The translations under genes were made by a program, and so were the position numbers. The notes under the pieces are model-generated. The model ran no database searches and was not told the origin of the DNA. It worked only from the letters and a program-made list of their open reading frames with translations. This document shows, one piece after another, positions 62,803 through 64,000 of a stretch of 64,000 nt of DNA (within the stretch, counting starts at the first letter, position 1; the number at the start of each line of letters is the position of its first letter). The stretch is from Gordonia insulae (lineage in GTDB: Bacteria; Actinomycetota; Actinomycetes; Mycobacteriales; Mycobacteriaceae), in contig NZ_CP033972.1 in NCBI RefSeq assembly GCF_003855095.1, positions 4,464,001 through 4,528,000 on the forward strand. Reading direction: 5' to 3'.

Positions 62803-64000
62803 ATGGCACATGAGGGAAAGAAGAGCGTGGCGATCGTCGGGGCGGGGCTGGCCGGGACCAGCGCCGCGCTCGGCTTCACCGACGCCGGTCACGACGTGAC
62901 GCTCTACAGCGACCGCGATCGGGAATCGTTGCGCGACAAGGTGCCCCCGACCGGAGTCGGCGTCCTCTTCGGCAAGCCGCGCGAGTGGGACGCCGAGATC
63001 ATCGACGACCTGTACGAGGTCGGCAACACCACCGGCATCAGTGTCCGGCTGCACTCGGGCAGCGGTGACGACCGTGCCGATGTCCTGGAGTTCAATCCCG
63101 ACTACGGCTACGTCGCGCAGGCCGTCGACCTGCGCCTGCGCGCCGACGATCGGCTCGAACGATTCCTGGACCGCGGCGGGCGTTTCGAGGTCGCCTCGGT
63201 GGACGTCGACCGGCTCGACGAGATCGCCGGCGCGCACGATCTGACCCTGGTGGCCACGGGCAAGGGCGGATTGTCGGCGCTGTTCCCGGTCAACGAGTCG
63301 CGCTCGCACTACCGCGAACCGCAACGCAAGCTGCTCCAGGTGACGCTGACCGGCCTCGACCACGGGCCCGGGTCCTTCGCCTACCGCAGCAGTGCGGGCG
63401 GCGACCATTCCCTGTTCAACCTCGACAGCGAGAACGGCGAGGTCTTCGTCGGACCGTTCCTGCACAAGGATGCCGGCGCCACCTGGTCGTTCATCGTCTT
63501 CGCCAAGCCAGAAGGCGCGTGGGCGCCCAAGGTGGACGAGGTCACCGACGCGTCGTCGGCGCGCCAGGCGATCGTGGACATCTTCACCGAGTACTTCCCG
63601 GCCGACGCCTCGGTCATCGAGCAACTCCGGATCATCGAGTCCGACCCGGTGTCGTGGCTGAAGGGTGCGGTCACCCCGACCGTCCGCCACGCCGTCGCCA
63701 CCACCCGTGGTGGTCATCCTGTCGCCGCGATCGGCGACACCGCCATCGCGGTCGATCCGGTCGCCGGCCAGGGTGCGGCGAACACACTGATCCAGGTCGC
63801 CGAGCTGGTGAAGGCCGCCAAGGAGCACGACGGCGCCTTCACCGAGGATTGGCTGGAGGCCGAGTTCGAGAAGCACTGGGAGCGGCGCGGCCGGGCTGCC
63901 GTCGAGGTCACCCGTCTCTACCTCGGCGATCCCGATTACGCGACCCATCTCGAGTTGTCGTTCCCCGCTGCTGCCGTCGACACCAACATCGCCGCCGCCC
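62803..64000 (+). CDS. StyA-like FAD-dependent oxidoreductase (3' end beyond window)
   Basis: About 399 codons are present; the frame is open at the right edge. The N-terminus has an FAD-binding motif (VAIVGAGLAGTSAALGF), followed by PPTGVGVLFG and, later, AIGDTAIAVDPVAGQGAANT, the GD...P motif of group A/E flavin monooxygenases. The overall layout resembles the styrene monooxygenase oxygenase component (StyA) family. ATG 62803 follows GAGGGGACC. Its reductase partner, if any, would lie outside the window. Substrate unknown. Confidence 0.85.
   Translation, partial: MAHEGKKSVAIVGAGLAGTSAALGFTDAGHDVTLYSDRDRESLRDKVPPTGVGVLFGKPREWDAEIIDDLYEVGNTTGISVRLHSGSGDDRADVLEFNPDYGYVAQAVDLRLRADDRLERFLDRGGRFEVASVDVDRLDEIAGAHDLTLVATGKGGLSALFPVNESRSHYREPQRKLLQVTLTGLDHGPGSFAYRSSAGGDHSLFNLDSENGEVFVGPFLHKDAGATWSFIVFAKPEGAWAPKVDEVTDASSARQAIVDIFTEYFPADASVIEQLRIIESDPVSWLKGAVTPTVRHAVATTRGGHPVAAIGDTAIAVDPVAGQGAANTLIQVAELVKAAKEHDGAFTEDWLEAEFEKHWERRGRAAVEVTRLYLGDPDYATHLELSFPAAAVDTNIAAA

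Overview
The window comes from a high-GC actinobacterium of the mycolic-acid group, most likely Gordonia or a close relative. The evidence is gene content: an EphD-type hydrolase-dehydrogenase fusion, a WS/DGAT acyltransferase, a DUF222/HNH (13E12-type) protein, a dCTP deaminase almost identical in motif to the mycobacterial bifunctional enzyme, an LppU-like lipoprotein, and the aminotransferase plus Fe-S reductase pair also found in mycobacteria. It is ordinary chromosome. No integrase, transposase, phage gene or CRISPR array was seen.

Layout. 1-3336: 5' end of an alkyl sulfatase, a DUF389 membrane protein and a drug-type MFS exporter. 3451-9360: a branched-chain-amino-acid-type ABC importer (lipoprotein, fused LivH-LivM permease, two ATPases) followed by a TetR regulator. 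9552-10491: a repeat protein resembling a six-bladed propeller lectin, broken by one extra G in a GGGG run. 10646-19076: a catabolic regulon with a sugar-porter MFS, a small UspA protein, a self-sufficient P450 (P450-FMN reductase-2Fe2S), an aldo/keto reductase, an SDR, a creatininase-family hydrolase and a divergent LacI regulator. Four near-identical operators (TATAGNTCGATCTATA) sit at the two promoter regions. 19196-23266: F420-type luciferase-like oxidoreductase, orphan D12-type DNA adenine methylase, and a DUF418 protein divergent from its probable TetR regulator.

23448-28376: a MarR-led operon in which three successive proteins carry carboxypeptidase-regulatory-like beta-sandwich domains in different architectures: a stand-alone three-domain protein, a fusion to YceI, and three domains on the tail of a 14-TM MFS pump. 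Two MarR boxes lie upstream. 28543-31480: DoxX and a Met-rich DM13 lipoprotein, divergent from a two-component system. 31582-37680: PPK2, small envelope proteins, DUF222/HNH, a truncated gene remnant, a DHFR-like reductase. 37697-39366: tRNA-Gly(CCC), then a TetR with two operator boxes resembling gamma-butyrolactone-receptor sites, and an SDR. 39387-45986: an envelope protein, dcd, ugd, a degenerate Hsp70-like membrane protein, and MerR and TetR regulators. 46079-51504: MFS exporter, then a reductase / diiron-like protein / EphD cluster. 51613-64000: aspartate/alanine-type aminotransferase, Fe-S reductase with a long repetitive Ala/Pro/Lys tail, WS/DGAT, SanA-like protein, two OafA-type acyltransferases, and the start of a StyA-like flavoprotein.

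The best candidates for something not yet described are the LacI/P450 regulon, because its four operators define it from sequence alone, and the MarR operon built around one shared beta-sandwich domain. All functions are read from sequence motifs and context. No database search was possible.
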